DNA from: Dehalococcoidales bacterium
GTDB taxonomy: Bacteria; Chloroflexota; Dehalococcoidia; Dehalococcoidales; UBA5627
Assembly: GCA_041656115.1 (NCBI GenBank)
Contig: JBBAED010000004.1
Coordinates: 1 to 64,000 of the forward strand
DNA: 64,000 nucleotides
Direction: 5' to 3'
The notes under the pieces were generated by a model. The model did not search any database. It worked only from the letters and a program-made list of their open reading frames with translations, and was not told the DNA's origin. Below, in pieces: positions 8,873 through 17,372 of this stretch. The position numbers and the translations under genes are program-made. Each line of letters starts with the position of its first letter. Within the stretch, counting starts at the first letter, position 1.

Positions 8873-10136
8873 CTTCTTGCTGCTTTTCTTTGGTTACCGT
8901 TATCTCTTCGATTTTATGACCCTTCATACGGGTAACCACTATTTTAAGATTTTCGTATTTAATTTGTCTGCCTTGCTTCGGGATACGGCCTAAAAGCTGT
9001 AATATAAACCCGGCAACGGTTTCATATTCACCCTCGGGCAGGAATAAACCCAATTTTTCGTTAGCTTCTTCAATGCGCATGGTCCCGTCAATTTGGAACG
9101 TGTTTTCATCAATCGATTCAAAATCTTTTTCCGCTGCGGTTAGTTCATCTCCCACCGGACCGACAATTTCTTCCATCAAACGGCTGAGCGATACGATTCC
9201 GGCGGTTCCACCGTACTCATCGACAATAATACTCATCCTGTAGTTTCTGTCACGCATCTCAACAAAAAGCTCGTCAATCGGTTTTGACTCGGGAACAAAA
9301 TAGGCGGGGCGAATTAAATCGTCAATTAAGCTTTCAGGTGTAACAGTGCCTTTTGCCTGTGCCATCAGGACATCTTTAATGGAAAGAATGCCGACAATGT
9401 TATCCAAATTATCGACATAAACAGGAAAACGCGACATTGAGTTTTCGGCGTAAATAGCCAAAAATTCGGCAATCGTTTTACCTTTTTCGACACCGACCAC
9501 TTCCAACCTGGGGACTAAAACATCGCTTACCGGATTATCACCGAATTCAAAAACAGCATGTAAAAGATTGGCTTCGTTTCCTTCTACCGTTCCTTCTTTA
9601 TGTCCAACGGTAATCATCGTTTTAATCTCATCGGCGCTAATAAGTGTTGAAGGCACGGCTTTACCGCCAACAAGGCGTGATAAACCGGCAGCCAGCGAAC
9701 TAAGCACAAAAACTACCGGATAAAAGAGCCAGCTTAACCATTCAACCGGGCGCGCAAACAATCTGGAAATCCTTTCCGGATATTGCTTGGCAAAGGTTTT
9801 CGGCGTCGTTTCCCCGAAAATCAGCAGTAAGATTGTCATCGATATAGTGGCAATAATAACGCCTTTATCCTGCCCCCAAGCATTGATTGCCAATGTGGTG
9901 GCAATTGCGGTGGCCAGGATATTAACCAGGTTATTCCCCAGCAGAATTGTGGATAAAAATCTTTCCGGCTTTTCCAATAATTTGGCTATTCTTTTGGCGC
10001 CGCTGACATTGGTTTCAACCATGTGTTGAAGCCGAAATCTTTCCAGTGATGTAAAGGCGGTTTCTGAACTTGAGAAAAAAGCGGATAAAATAAAACAAAT
10101 CACAAGAAGCACTAAATACCATGCTTCAACTGTCAT
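8847..10136 (-). CDS. CNNM/CorC (HlyC)-family membrane protein with CBS domains
   Basis: This is a full-length member of the hemolysin-C-like family, which in other bacteria is linked to magnesium/cobalt efflux. The order is a DUF21 membrane domain (residues 1 to about 190, four hydrophobic segments, with the early SAFFSSSETAFTSLE motif), a CBS pair (about 205-330, including SMSRFPVYVDNLDNIVGIL and YRMSIIVDEYGGTAGIVS), and a C-terminal CorC/HlyC domain (about 345-425). The ATG at 10136 is preceded by a GAGGGAG-like ribosome site. It is the first gene of the operon running down to tilS. Ion transport is inferred from the family. Confidence 0.92.
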   Translation of the reverse strand: MTVEAWYLVLLVICFILSAFFSSSETAFTSLERFRLQHMVETNVSGAKRIAKLLEKPERFLSTILLGNNLVNILATAIATTLAINAWGQDKGVIIATISMTILLLIFGETTPKTFAKQYPERISRLFARPVEWLSWLFYPVVFVLSSLAAGLSRLVGGKAVPSTLISADEIKTMITVGHKEGTVEGNEANLLHAVFEFGDNPVSDVLVPRLEVVGVEKGKTIAEFLAIYAENSMSRFPVYVDNLDNIVGILSIKDVLMAQAKGTVTPESLIDDLIRPAYFVPESKPIDELFVEMRDRNYRMSIIVDEYGGTAGIVSLSRLMEEIVGPVGDELTAAEKDFESIDENTFQIDGTMRIEEANEKLGLFLPEGEYETVAGFILQLLGRIPKQGRQIKYENLKIVVTRMKGHKIEEITVTKEKQQEDEPTQGKV

Positions 10137-10161
10137 TTCTCCCTCACCTTATTTAACTCTC

Positions 10162-10176
10162 GTGCTTAACAAGCAC
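10162..10176. promoter_or_regulatory. Small perfect palindrome in divergent intergenic region
   Basis: GTGCTT-AAC-AAGCAC lies between the divergent CNNM-type gene and tsaD, 26 bases before the former's start. It could be an operator or a short hairpin in the leader of the minus-strand operon. Confidence 0.3.
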
Positions 10177-10290
10177 ACAATAATATATTCTGTTTCCAAC
10201 GCTACTCTTTCAACGTATAACATCTCAATGATATCACCGTCAACAGGTAGTGTCAAAAATAGATGTTCTTAAATTATGCGGCCTTTATGA

Positions 10291-10296
10291 TATAAT
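10291..10296 (+). promoter_or_regulatory. -10 box of tsaD, implying a leaderless mRNA
   Basis: A perfect TATAAT lies 8 bases before the tsaD ATG at 10305. Transcription would start at or within about 3 bases of the ATG. No ribosome-binding site is visible before the start, which agrees with leaderless translation. No good -35 box is visible. Confidence 0.55.
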
Positions 10297-10304
10297 GGCC
10301 TGTT

Positions 10305-11288
10305 ATGAAAATATTGGGGATTGAATCGTCTTGCGATGAAACAGCGGCGGCCGTTGTTGCAAACGGAACCGACGTGCTTTCAAACGAAATTGCCTCACAG
10401 GTGGAAATTCATGCCCGCTACGGAGGGGTTGTTCCCGAAGTGGCTTCCAGGCAGCACATCCTTGCGGTTATTCCGGTTATCGATAAAGCACTAAAAGATG
10501 CTGCCGTAAGCTGGGAGGATTTAGACGGGATTGCCGTCACCGTCGGACCCGGGCTGGCAGGCTCGCTTTTGGTCGGTGCCAGTGTTGCCAAGGCCTTGTC
10601 AGCTGTCAAGGGGATACCGCTAATCGGCGTTAATCACCTTGAAGCTCATTTATATGCCAACTGGCTGGGAGAAAACAAGCCCGAATTCCCGCTGCTCTGT
10701 TTAATTGTGTCCGGCGGCCATAGTGATCTTATCCTTATGCGAGGGCATGGGGATTATACGGTATTAGGCAGAACGCGCGACGACGCCGCGGGCGAAGCCT
10801 TTGACAAAACCGCCCGAATACTTGGGTTGGGATACCCCGGAGGACCGGCGATTGACAAGGCTGCCGAAGGCGGAGATGCCAATATTGACCTGCCGCATTC
10901 CTGGATTAAAGGCACCAACGATTTCAGCTTCAGCGGCGTTAAAACATATTTACATAAACTTAATGAAGACGGAAAAGTCGATAAAGATAACATCGCCGAT
11001 TTGGCCGCCAGTTTTCAAAAAGCCGTAGTGGACGTTTTGGTAGGGAAAACAATCGAAGCCGCTTTGCAAAACGACGCCAAACAGATACTGCTTTCCGGAG
11101 GAGTCGCTTCCAATCGAATGTTACGCCGTCGGATGAAAGAAGAATCACACATTCCGGTATTAATCCCTCAGCCGGTCTTTTGCACCGATAACGCCGCAAT
11201 GGTCGCATCCTGCGGTTATTTTCGCCTTAAAGGCGGCAAAACCAGCGCTTTAGATGTTGATGTAATCCCCGGACTCAAGTTAATCTGA
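10305..11288 (+). CDS. tsaD: tRNA N6-adenosine threonylcarbamoyltransferase
   Basis: TsaD, with TsaB and TsaE, transfers threonylcarbamoyl from the AMP adduct to A37 of tRNAs that read ANN codons. The N-terminal MKILGIESSCDETAAAVV is diagnostic. The metal-binding HLEAH motif is near residue 110, followed by LIVSGGHSDLI and LLSGGVASNRMLRRR of the ASKHA fold. The length of 327 residues is usual. The gene stands alone between a divergent operon and groES. tsaB and tsaE are not in the window. The start is fixed by homology and by the -10 box just ahead of it. Confidence 0.97.
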   Translation: MKILGIESSCDETAAAVVANGTDVLSNEIASQVEIHARYGGVVPEVASRQHILAVIPVIDKALKDAAVSWEDLDGIAVTVGPGLAGSLLVGASVAKALSAVKGIPLIGVNHLEAHLYANWLGENKPEFPLLCLIVSGGHSDLILMRGHGDYTVLGRTRDDAAGEAFDKTARILGLGYPGGPAIDKAAEGGDANIDLPHSWIKGTNDFSFSGVKTYLHKLNEDGKVDKDNIADLAASFQKAVVDVLVGKTIEAALQNDAKQILLSGGVASNRMLRRRMKEESHIPVLIPQPVFCTDNAAMVASCGYFRLKGGKTSALDVDVIPGLKLI

Positions 11289-11355
11289 AACAAAAAGCCG
11301 TAATTTTGATTTGCCTCACACGCTTTCTTACGTTTAATTTCCTGCCAATTAAGGG

Positions 11356-11384
11356 TTGCAGAAAATTTTTATTTGTTTTATTAT
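11356..11384 (+). promoter_or_regulatory. Probable groESL promoter
   Basis: TTGCAG (11356-11361) and TATTAT (11379-11384) are 17 bases apart. The CIRCE element begins 7 bases after the -10 box, so a repressor bound there would cover the transcription start. Confidence 0.55.
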
Positions 11385-11391
11385 ATGTAAG

Positions 11392-11418
11392 TTAGCAGTC
11401 TCTCTTTGGGATTGCTAA
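11392..11418. promoter_or_regulatory. CIRCE operator (HrcA-binding site) of groESL
   Basis: TTAGCAGTC, a 9-base spacer, then GATTGCTAA reproduces the classic CIRCE layout (TTAGCACTC-N9-GAGTGCTAA) with one change per arm. The arms remain complementary at 8 of 9 positions. It lies between the probable promoter and groES, so heat-shock control by HrcA is expected. hrcA itself is not in the window. Confidence 0.88.
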
Positions 11419-11452
11419 TAGTTTTGAAAATTCAAAAGAAGGAGGAATACAA

Positions 11453-11746
11453 ATGGCAATTGCATTGCAACCGTTAGCCGACCGAGTAGTCGTCAAACCG
11501 ATTGAAAGAGAGGAGATGACCAAAGGGGGAATCGTCTTACCCGATACCGCCAAAGAAAGACCGATGGAAGGCGAAGTAATCGCTGCCGGACCCGGAAGAA
11601 TGACCGATGACGGCCAGAGGATAGCCATGGATGTTAAGGTTGGTGATATCGTTGTTTACGCCAAATACGGCGGAACCGAACTGAAAATAGACGGGCAAGA
11701 TTACATGATCTTGAACGAAAGCCAAATCTTAGCAAAAAAAGCTTAA
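11453..11746 (+). CDS. groES: Co-chaperonin GroES
   Basis: GroES forms the heptameric lid of the GroEL folding chamber. The 97-residue protein contains LQPLADRVVVKPIEREEMTK at the start, the mobile-loop region around KGGIVLPDTAKE, the VIAAGPGR segment and VYAKYGGTELKIDGQDY near the end. AAGGAGGAA lies 7 bases before the ATG. groEL follows 66 bases downstream in the same operon, under CIRCE/HrcA control. Confidence 0.98.
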   Translation: MAIALQPLADRVVVKPIEREEMTKGGIVLPDTAKERPMEGEVIAAGPGRMTDDGQRIAMDVKVGDIVVYAKYGGTELKIDGQDYMILNESQILAKKA

Positions 11747-11812
11747 CCGGACGTTTACGGAATTAAGATAAGAAATATTTATTAAGTTAACATAGGAGAT
11801 AAATAAAAAAAT

Positions 11813-13444
11813 ATGGCAAAGCAAATTATATTCGGAGAAGAGGCCAGGCACGCCTTAAAGAAAGGCATTGATTCGCTGGCCAACACAGTAAAGGTAACCC
11901 TTGGCCCCAAGGGCAGGCCGGTAGCCATCGAGAAAAAATGGGGAGCCCCTCTGGTCATAGATGACGGTGTCAATATTGCCAAAGAAATTGAACTTCCTGA
12001 TCCTTTCGAAAATATGGGTGTACAAATGGTCAAAGAAGCTGCCAGCAAAACCAATGACGCTTGCGGCGACGGCACCACCACATCCACCATACTTGCAGCC
12101 GCAATTATTAACGAAGGCTTCAAAAATATCGCCGCCGGTGCCGAACCCTTGGCGATTAAAAGAGGCATCGAAAAAGCAACCGCAGCCGTTTTGGAAAACC
12201 TTACCAAAAATTCAACACCCGTTAAGGGCAAAGAACAAATTGTTCAGGTTGCAACAATTACCGCTAAAGATACCGAAATCGGTAATTTGATTGCCGATGT
12301 AATGGAAAAAGTCGGTAAAGACGGCGTAATCACTATCGAAGAATCCAAAGGCACCGCCTTTGAAACCGAAATCGTTGAAGGTATGCAGTTCGACAGAGGC
12401 TACCTCAGCGCTTACTTCGTAACCGATACCGCCAGAATGGAAGCCGTTCTGGAAGACCCGCATATTTTAATCACCGATAAAAAGATTACGGCGATTGCCG
12501 AAATCCTGCCCTCGTTGGAAAAGATTTTACAGGTTACCAAAAACCTGCTTATTATTGCCGAAGATATCGAAGGCGAGGCTTTAGCTACCTTGGTTTTGAA
12601 CAAGCTGCGCGGTACATTAAACGTACTTGCCGTTAAAGCCCCCGGATTCGGCGACAGACGCAAGGCGATGTTACAGGATATCGCAACCCTTACCGGCGGC
12701 ACACTGATTACCGAAGATATCGGCCGCAAATTAGATTCGGTTGAACCCGAAGACCTCGGCAGGGCGCGCCGTGTAACCTGTGACAAAGACCACACCACCA
12801 TCGTTGAAGGTAAAGGCGAAGCCAAAGACATTCAGGATCGCATCAAACAGATTAAGGTTCAGATTGATGAAACCGATTCCGAATTTGATCGTGAAAAACT
12901 GCAGGAAAGAATGGCCAGATTGGCCGGCGGCGTTGCCGTTCTGAAAGTCGGTGCCGCAACCGAAACCGAAATGAAAGAAAAGAAACATCGTGTCGAAGAC
13001 GCTCTGGCAGCTACCAAAGCAGCGGTTGAAGAGGGTATTCTCCCCGGCGGCGGCGTCAGCCTCTTGAATTCACTGGAAGCCTTAGAAAAAATGAACGTTG
13101 AAGGCGATGAAGCAACCGGTGTTAAAATCCTTAAGAAGGCCGTTGAAGAGCCGATTCGTTTAATTGCCAATAACGCCGGAAAAGACGGCGCCGTTATTGC
13201 CGATCAGGTTAAAAACAGCCCGGTCGGTGTCGGATACAACGCCGAAGCCGATAAATTCGGCAACATGGTTGAAATGGGTATTATTGACCCGACCAAAGTT
13301 GTCCGCTCGGCGATTACCAATGCTACCAGCATTGCCAACATGGTTCTGATAACCGAATCGCTGATTGCCGACATACCCGAAAAAGAAAAGCCCCAGATGG
13401 GCGGCGGTATGGACGGAATGGGCGGTATGGGCGGTATGTACTAG
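11813..13444 (+). CDS. groEL: Chaperonin GroEL
   Basis: GroEL is the 60-kDa double-ring ATP-driven folding chaperone. The protein has 543 residues, the normal length. The ATP-binding motifs VTLGPKGRPV and DACGDGTTTSTILA are present, as are the apical-domain substrate-binding region and the late LPGGGVSLL segment. The C-terminus ends in Gly-Met repeats (GGMDGMGGMGGMY), here closed by tyrosine. It is the second gene of the groESL operon and is followed by a strong terminator. Several long open frames in other phases across it are shadows. Confidence 0.99.
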   Translation: MAKQIIFGEEARHALKKGIDSLANTVKVTLGPKGRPVAIEKKWGAPLVIDDGVNIAKEIELPDPFENMGVQMVKEAASKTNDACGDGTTTSTILAAAIINEGFKNIAAGAEPLAIKRGIEKATAAVLENLTKNSTPVKGKEQIVQVATITAKDTEIGNLIADVMEKVGKDGVITIEESKGTAFETEIVEGMQFDRGYLSAYFVTDTARMEAVLEDPHILITDKKITAIAEILPSLEKILQVTKNLLIIAEDIEGEALATLVLNKLRGTLNVLAVKAPGFGDRRKAMLQDIATLTGGTLITEDIGRKLDSVEPEDLGRARRVTCDKDHTTIVEGKGEAKDIQDRIKQIKVQIDETDSEFDREKLQERMARLAGGVAVLKVGAATETEMKEKKHRVEDALAATKAAVEEGILPGGGVSLLNSLEALEKMNVEGDEATGVKILKKAVEEPIRLIANNAGKDGAVIADQVKNSPVGVGYNAEADKFGNMVEMGIIDPTKVVRSAITNATSIANMVLITESLIADIPEKEKPQMGGGMDGMGGMGGMY

Positions 13445-13481
13445 TTCCCGCATAAAAAACCGCACAAGGTATAGACAAACT

Positions 13482-13518
13482 AACAGGCGCGACGTTTCGA
13501 TGTCGCGCCTGTTTTTAT
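13482..13518 (+). terminator. Rho-independent terminator after groEL
   Basis: AACAGGCGCGAC (13482-13493) pairs perfectly with GTCGCGCCTGTT (13502-13513), an 8-base loop between, followed by TTTTTATT. Confidence 0.92.
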
Positions 13519-13587
13519 TCTTAGAAGATATGTTTGACTGCAAAATCTATCGCTTACCCATTGACAATACTGTCCGGGGCAAGCGTG

Positions 13588-14853
13588 TTAAAGCTGCAGT
13601 AATTTTTCCAAAGGTTCCTCTCGGCTGATAGGGCCCACAACCGCTAATTTCAGAAGGTCGGCGGCCATTAACTCGTTAGCAATTTGCCAAACATCTTCCG
13701 TGGTAACCGCATCTATTTGAGCCACCACATCGCTAACGCCAAGGATATTGTTACTTAAGATTTCCTGAGTCCCCAGCCAGCTTGCCATATTACGATTATC
13801 TTCCAGCCGCAAAAGAAGCCTGCCTTTGGCCATTTCCTTAGCCTTGGTAAGCTCCTCTTGTGAAACCTTGTTTTTCTTGAAATCGGCCATTTGATCCGTA
13901 ATAACCTCAATAGCAAGCGGTAACTTTTGCGGCTCAACCCCGGCATAGACAACCAAAGACCCCGTATCGGATAAATGCTCGGCGTAACTGGCAATGGTAT
14001 ATGCCAATCCGCGCTTGTCGCGAACCTCGTTAAAAAGACGGCTGCTCATACCGCCGCCGAGAATAATATTTAAAATATCCAAATGGTAGCGTTTGCGGTC
14101 AAATCTGGATAAGCCGGGCAATGCCAGGCACAGGTGTGCCTGTTCTATTTTCCTTTTCTCAATCTTTACCGCCTCACAGTCCTTAAACTTATAGCTTTTA
14201 AACTTGTGAGAATGGTCTTTTTTATTCCATCCGCCCAGGCATCCCTTAACCGCCTCAACCGCCTCATCGTGCCCGATGTTACCGGCAATCGATACAACCG
14301 AGTTGGACGGCAGGTAACTTAAGCGCATATATTCCAAAATGTCTTCGCGCGATATTGCCGCTACCGTTTTCTTGGTTCCGGCGACATCACGTGCCAGAGG
14401 GCTTCCGTACCACAGGGATTTGTCAATCAGCCGGTTAACCTTTTGGTCGGGGGCATCATTGGTCATTTTGATTTCTTCAAAAATAATTTGGCGTTCTTTT
14501 TCAATATCCGCCGGGTCAAGTTTCGCATTAAGCAGCATATCGGAAAGAACATCTAAGGCAACATCAAAGTGAGCGAAAGGAACTTTGTTCCAATATACGG
14601 TCATCTCTTTATCCGTTCCGCCGTTCAAAACACCGCCCACGCCTTCAATCGCCTCTGAAATCATTCTTGTTTCGGGGCGTTTGGCGGTTCCTCTAAAAAG
14701 CATATGTTCAATAAAATGCGAAATTCCGCCAACCTTTTCTTTTTCATAACGTGAACCCACACCGGTAAAAATACAAACGGAAACCGAATGAGACTGCGGC
14801 ATATTTTCCGTAATTATTCTTAATCCGTTATCCAATACTGTTTTTTGATACAA
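13588..14853 (-). CDS. M16 family zinc peptidase
   Basis: An insulinase-type (M16B) zinc peptidase related to the mitochondrial processing peptidase beta subunit. The inverted zinc motif HFIEH lies near residue 48, followed by FRGTAKRP, and the distal glutamate is expected in the EAIEGVGGVLNGGTDKE segment. The second half holds the RDKRGLAYTIASYAEH segment of the inactive domain. The open frame extends upstream to 14940, but a GGAGG lies 7 bases before a TTG at 14853, which gives LYQKTVLDNGLRI as the N-terminus and 421 residues, the family's usual length; I prefer that start. It lacks a signal peptide in this reading. It is convergent with groEL. Confidence 0.9.
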   Translation of the reverse strand: MYQKTVLDNGLRIITENMPQSHSVSVCIFTGVGSRYEKEKVGGISHFIEHMLFRGTAKRPETRMISEAIEGVGGVLNGGTDKEMTVYWNKVPFAHFDVALDVLSDMLLNAKLDPADIEKERQIIFEEIKMTNDAPDQKVNRLIDKSLWYGSPLARDVAGTKKTVAAISREDILEYMRLSYLPSNSVVSIAGNIGHDEAVEAVKGCLGGWNKKDHSHKFKSYKFKDCEAVKIEKRKIEQAHLCLALPGLSRFDRKRYHLDILNIILGGGMSSRLFNEVRDKRGLAYTIASYAEHLSDTGSLVVYAGVEPQKLPLAIEVITDQMADFKKNKVSQEELTKAKEMAKGRLLLRLEDNRNMASWLGTQEILSNNILGVSDVVAQIDAVTTEDVWQIANELMAADLLKLAVVGPISREEPLEKLLQL

Positions 14854-14988
14854 AATGCCGCCTCCTTTTTTATTTGAGGCCATTTTATCACCGATTGGCT
14901 CAAAAGTACCAATTAAAAAGATAAAAAGACAAGAGTGCAATGGGCGGGTTAAATCCGACGCGATAATTAAATTTCGGATTAAAATCTA

Positions 14989-15017
14989 TTGACAACGGAA
15001 GGCAACAGGACTAATAT
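14989..15017 (+). promoter_or_regulatory. Promoter of the small membrane protein gene
   Basis: A perfect TTGACA (14989-14994), a 17-base spacer and TAATAT (15012-15017). It precedes a leader of about 85 bases and the gene at 15111. Confidence 0.65.
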
Positions 15018-15023
15018 CGATAA

Positions 15024-15068
15024 GGACAAATTGTTAAAAATAGGCTGCGGTGCCAACGGGATTTGTCC
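15024..15068 (+). promoter_or_regulatory. Structured 5' leader (long-range stem) before the small membrane protein gene
   Basis: GGACAAAT (15024-15031) is perfectly complementary to ATTTGTCC (15061-15068). Between them GGC-TGCGGT-GCC can form an inner hairpin. The element begins right after the expected transcription start and ends about 30 bases before the ribosome site. I do not recognise it as a known riboswitch class. Confidence 0.4.
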
Positions 15069-15110
15069 GGATAAAATTGCAAAAATAATACTTAAAAAGG
15101 GGTGAGCGGA

Positions 15111-15434
15111 ATGCCAACTGGTAAAAGAAAGGGCGTAGCCATGATGATTGGTGCAATGGCAATTCTTGCAATTGCGCTACTGGTCTTTACAACACTCAAC
15201 ACTTGGGGCGAATGGATTGCAAGTTACCTCAACAACATATCCATGGATGGCTTGCCGCCGGAAACCCAAGCGGCAGCCGGTGCAATGTTTGGGGCTTTAA
15301 AACTCTCGCTTGGAGGAATGATGGCACAGGTTGGCGGGTACATGAAAGTTGTCGATAATTTTGTGGGAATTCTTTTAACTTTAGTTTCGATGGGATTATT
15401 TACCAACGGCTTTATCACCGTAAAGGAAAATTAA
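15111..15434 (+). CDS. Small membrane protein of unknown function
   Basis: I do not recognise this 107-residue protein. It has a basic N-terminus (MPTGKRKGVAMM), a first membrane helix (about residues 10-30), an amphipathic middle with WGEWIASYLNNIS and GLPPETQAAAG, and a second hydrophobic segment near residues 80-98 (GILLTLVSMGLFTNGFI). The ATG at 15111 is preceded by AAAAGGGGTGA and is preferred to an in-frame GTG 9 bases upstream. It has its own strong promoter and a structured leader, and is followed by a tRNA cluster transcribed from a separate promoter. Confidence 0.7.
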   Translation: MPTGKRKGVAMMIGAMAILAIALLVFTTLNTWGEWIASYLNNISMDGLPPETQAAAGAMFGALKLSLGGMMAQVGGYMKVVDNFVGILLTLVSMGLFTNGFITVKEN

Positions 15435-15494
15435 TCCCGAATAAGTATCAAAAAAAGGAGCTGTCTCAAAGTTCTCGATTGGTTATTTTTGTCT

Positions 15495-15524
15495 TTGACA
15501 AAAATACCGCTCCCGTAGTATCAT
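15495..15524 (+). promoter_or_regulatory. Promoter of the four-tRNA cluster
   Basis: TTGACA (15495-15500), an 18-base spacer and TATCAT (15519-15524), ending 21 bases before the first tRNA. Confidence 0.7.
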
Positions 15525-15545
15525 ATTGCTGCTAGATGGGGCCTT

Positions 15546-15622
15546 AGGAGTGTAGCTCAGTCCGGTAGAGCAACGGTCTCCAAAACCGTCGGTCAGGGGT
15601 TCGAATCCTCTCACTCCTGCCA
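15546..15622 (+). tRNA. tRNA-Trp (CCA anticodon)
   Basis: The acceptor stem AGGAGTG pairs with CACTCCT. The anticodon loop CTCCAAA sits between ACGGT and ACCGT. GGTTCGAATCC marks the T arm, and the 3' CCA is encoded (15620-15622). It is the first tRNA of the cluster. Confidence 0.96.
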
Positions 15623-15623
15623 T

Positions 15624-15709
15624 GCCGAGATGGTGGAATGGCAGACACGCTAGCTTGAGGGGCTAGTGAGCGCAAGCTTGTGAGAGTTCAAATCTCTCTC
15701 TCGGCACCA
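15624..15709 (+). tRNA. tRNA-Leu (GAG anticodon)
   Basis: The acceptor stem GCCGAGA pairs with TCTCGGC. The anticodon loop TTGAGGG lies between CTAGC and GCTAG. A long variable arm marks it as class II, and CCA is encoded at the end. Only one base separates it from tRNA-Trp. Confidence 0.95.
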
Positions 15710-15718
15710 AATGGAAAT

Positions 15719-15793
15719 GCGGAAGTAGTTCAGCGGTAGAATGCCTCCTTGCCAAGGAGGAGGTCGCGAGTTCGAATCTCGTCTTCCGCTCCA
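15719..15793 (+). tRNA. tRNA-Gly (GCC anticodon)
   Basis: The acceptor stem GCGGAAG pairs with CTTCCGC. The anticodon loop TTGCCAA lies between CCTCC and GGAGG, the T arm contains GTTCGAATC, and CCA is encoded. Confidence 0.96.
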
Positions 15794-15800
15794 TCTAAAC

Positions 15801-15875
<75 letters not shown>

Positions 15876-16064
15876 CTGGCTTACCCTAAAGTTTTGCTCT
15901 TACTTTTCTCTTGTAGATTTTTTGATTGCCTTGCTGCCTTTAAAGCCCTTCCGCCCAAACTCAATGTCCGTTTCTTTTACATAACACTTTCAAATAGTTT
16001 GATAGTTTATGACGTTACCCTTGCAACTCTGAGCGCCCTCTTTTTGTTATTCCGCGCCCCCCTC

Positions 16065-16604
16065 TGTCGTTCTGAGCGTAAGCGAAGAATCTAGGGGCTA
16101 GCGGATAGTGCAGCGTTCGGTTACGGGTTTTACGTTAGAGCGATTCCTCTTTCATGATTCTGAGGCAACCTCATAGTCCAAATTCCCCGTCCTCCTAGAT
16201 CCTTCATTTCATTCAGGATGACAAACCACTCGTTCGCCCTGAGCCTGTCGAAGGGTCCAACGAACGGGTGGTCTAAGGGTTACTATTCGTCTGCCGTTAT
16301 GGTTCGACAAGCTCACCACGAACGGCTGGGGGGCCCTCCTTTTGTCATTCTGAGCGTAAGCGGAGAATCTAGGAGTTGGCGGATAGCGCACCGTTCGGTA
16401 ACGGATTTTATGGTAGGACGATGCCTCTTTCCTATTGCCAAAGATACCTAATAGCCTGTATCTCTCATCCTCTTAGATCCTTCATTTCATTCAGGATGAC
16501 AAAAATAGTAACGTCTTTGCGAGGAGCGAGCCGTTAAGCGAGCGACGCGGCAATCTCTAAGGAATTTAATTTATATTAGATTGCTTCGCTGCGCTCGCAA
16601 AGAC
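16065..16604. repeat. Block 2 of dispersed repeat modules (C, B, C inverted, then A), no genes
   Basis: Relative to block 1 the C and B modules here run the other way: TGTCGTTCTGAGCG ... CAGGATGACA, then CGTTCGCCCTGAGCCTGTCG ... CCACGAACGG, then a second inverted C, and finally a module A ending CTCGCAAAGAC. Degraded module A remnants continue to about 16640. The preceding 180 bases (15876-16064) hold nothing I can name. The block separates the tRNA cluster from the gene at 16714. Confidence 0.85.
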
Positions 16605-16713
16605 AAAAAGAGAGTGCTCTGAAAGACAAGAGAGAACAAGAAATCTATTTGATGAACAACACCTGGCAAAATCAATATTGACAGGAATATCCGAGGATTG
16701 CAGTAAACTTTTT

Positions 16714-17127
16714 TTACTTAGCGGAATCTTTTTTTAAGTTAAATCCGATTGTACTTAAAATCGGTGCGCTCAAAATAATAAATGCCCACAACAAATCTGT
16801 GTAATTGTTTAAACCCAAAGGTTCCGCCAGTGCAAAAGGCAGCACCCCGCCTACAACCGCCCCGATTAACCCGAACAACAACGAGCCTTCATAACGTAAC
16901 TTCTTTTTAAAAAAAAGAATACCGATAAAAACACCGAGGGGATATCCGAAAGCAAGCCCCAGCACAGCACCTATCAGCCCGCCCCAACCGTCACCACCTT
17001 GCAGCAATAACGCCATCAGAAAGGCCGCAAGAATACCGAAAACGAACCCCGCAAAAGAGGTTCCGATAATCATCGTTACATATTTTGACGTTTTTTGCAT
17101 GTCGTAAAAATTAAAAAGTTGAATCAT
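16714..17127 (-). CDS. Small polytopic membrane protein, function unknown
   Basis: I do not recognise this 137-residue protein. Four hydrophobic, glycine-rich segments are visible (about residues 18-42, 47-70, 80-98 and 110-128), with a basic loop FFKKKLRYEG between the second and third and a lysine-rich tail. The start ATG lies at 17127, though MQKTSKYV nine codons later is also possible; neither has a clear ribosome site. Its start codon lies within the promoter of the divergent tRNA-Leu gene, so the two are likely to interfere with or regulate each other. Confidence 0.65.
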   Translation of the reverse strand: MIQLFNFYDMQKTSKYVTMIIGTSFAGFVFGILAAFLMALLLQGGDGWGGLIGAVLGLAFGYPLGVFIGILFFKKKLRYEGSLLFGLIGAVVGGVLPFALAEPLGLNNYTDLLWAFIILSAPILSTIGFNLKKDSAK

Positions 17128-17147
17128 AACCCGTAAGGTTGTAAAAT
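17119..17147 (+). promoter_or_regulatory. Promoter of tRNA-Leu(UAA)
   Basis: TTGAAT (17119-17124), a 17-base spacer and TAAAAT (17142-17147), ending 13 bases before the tRNA. The -35 box overlaps the start codon region of the divergent gene. Confidence 0.6.
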
Positions 17148-17160
17148 ATCTTGTTGGAAA

Positions 17161-17245
<85 letters not shown>

Positions 17246-17372
17246 CCGACAAAGAACCTCAACTTCAAACTTTTAACCCTCGAATTTGCATTATACGTCC
17301 ATTCATGACAGTTCCAAGAGACAACCGGATGCCTCTACTGGCTGTTATTAAAACATTTTAATTGATTAATTA

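Noticed and set aside
11782..13543. Several long frames antisense to or out of phase with groEL
   Set aside because: They arise from the codon bias of groEL and have no ribosome sites or recognisable domains.
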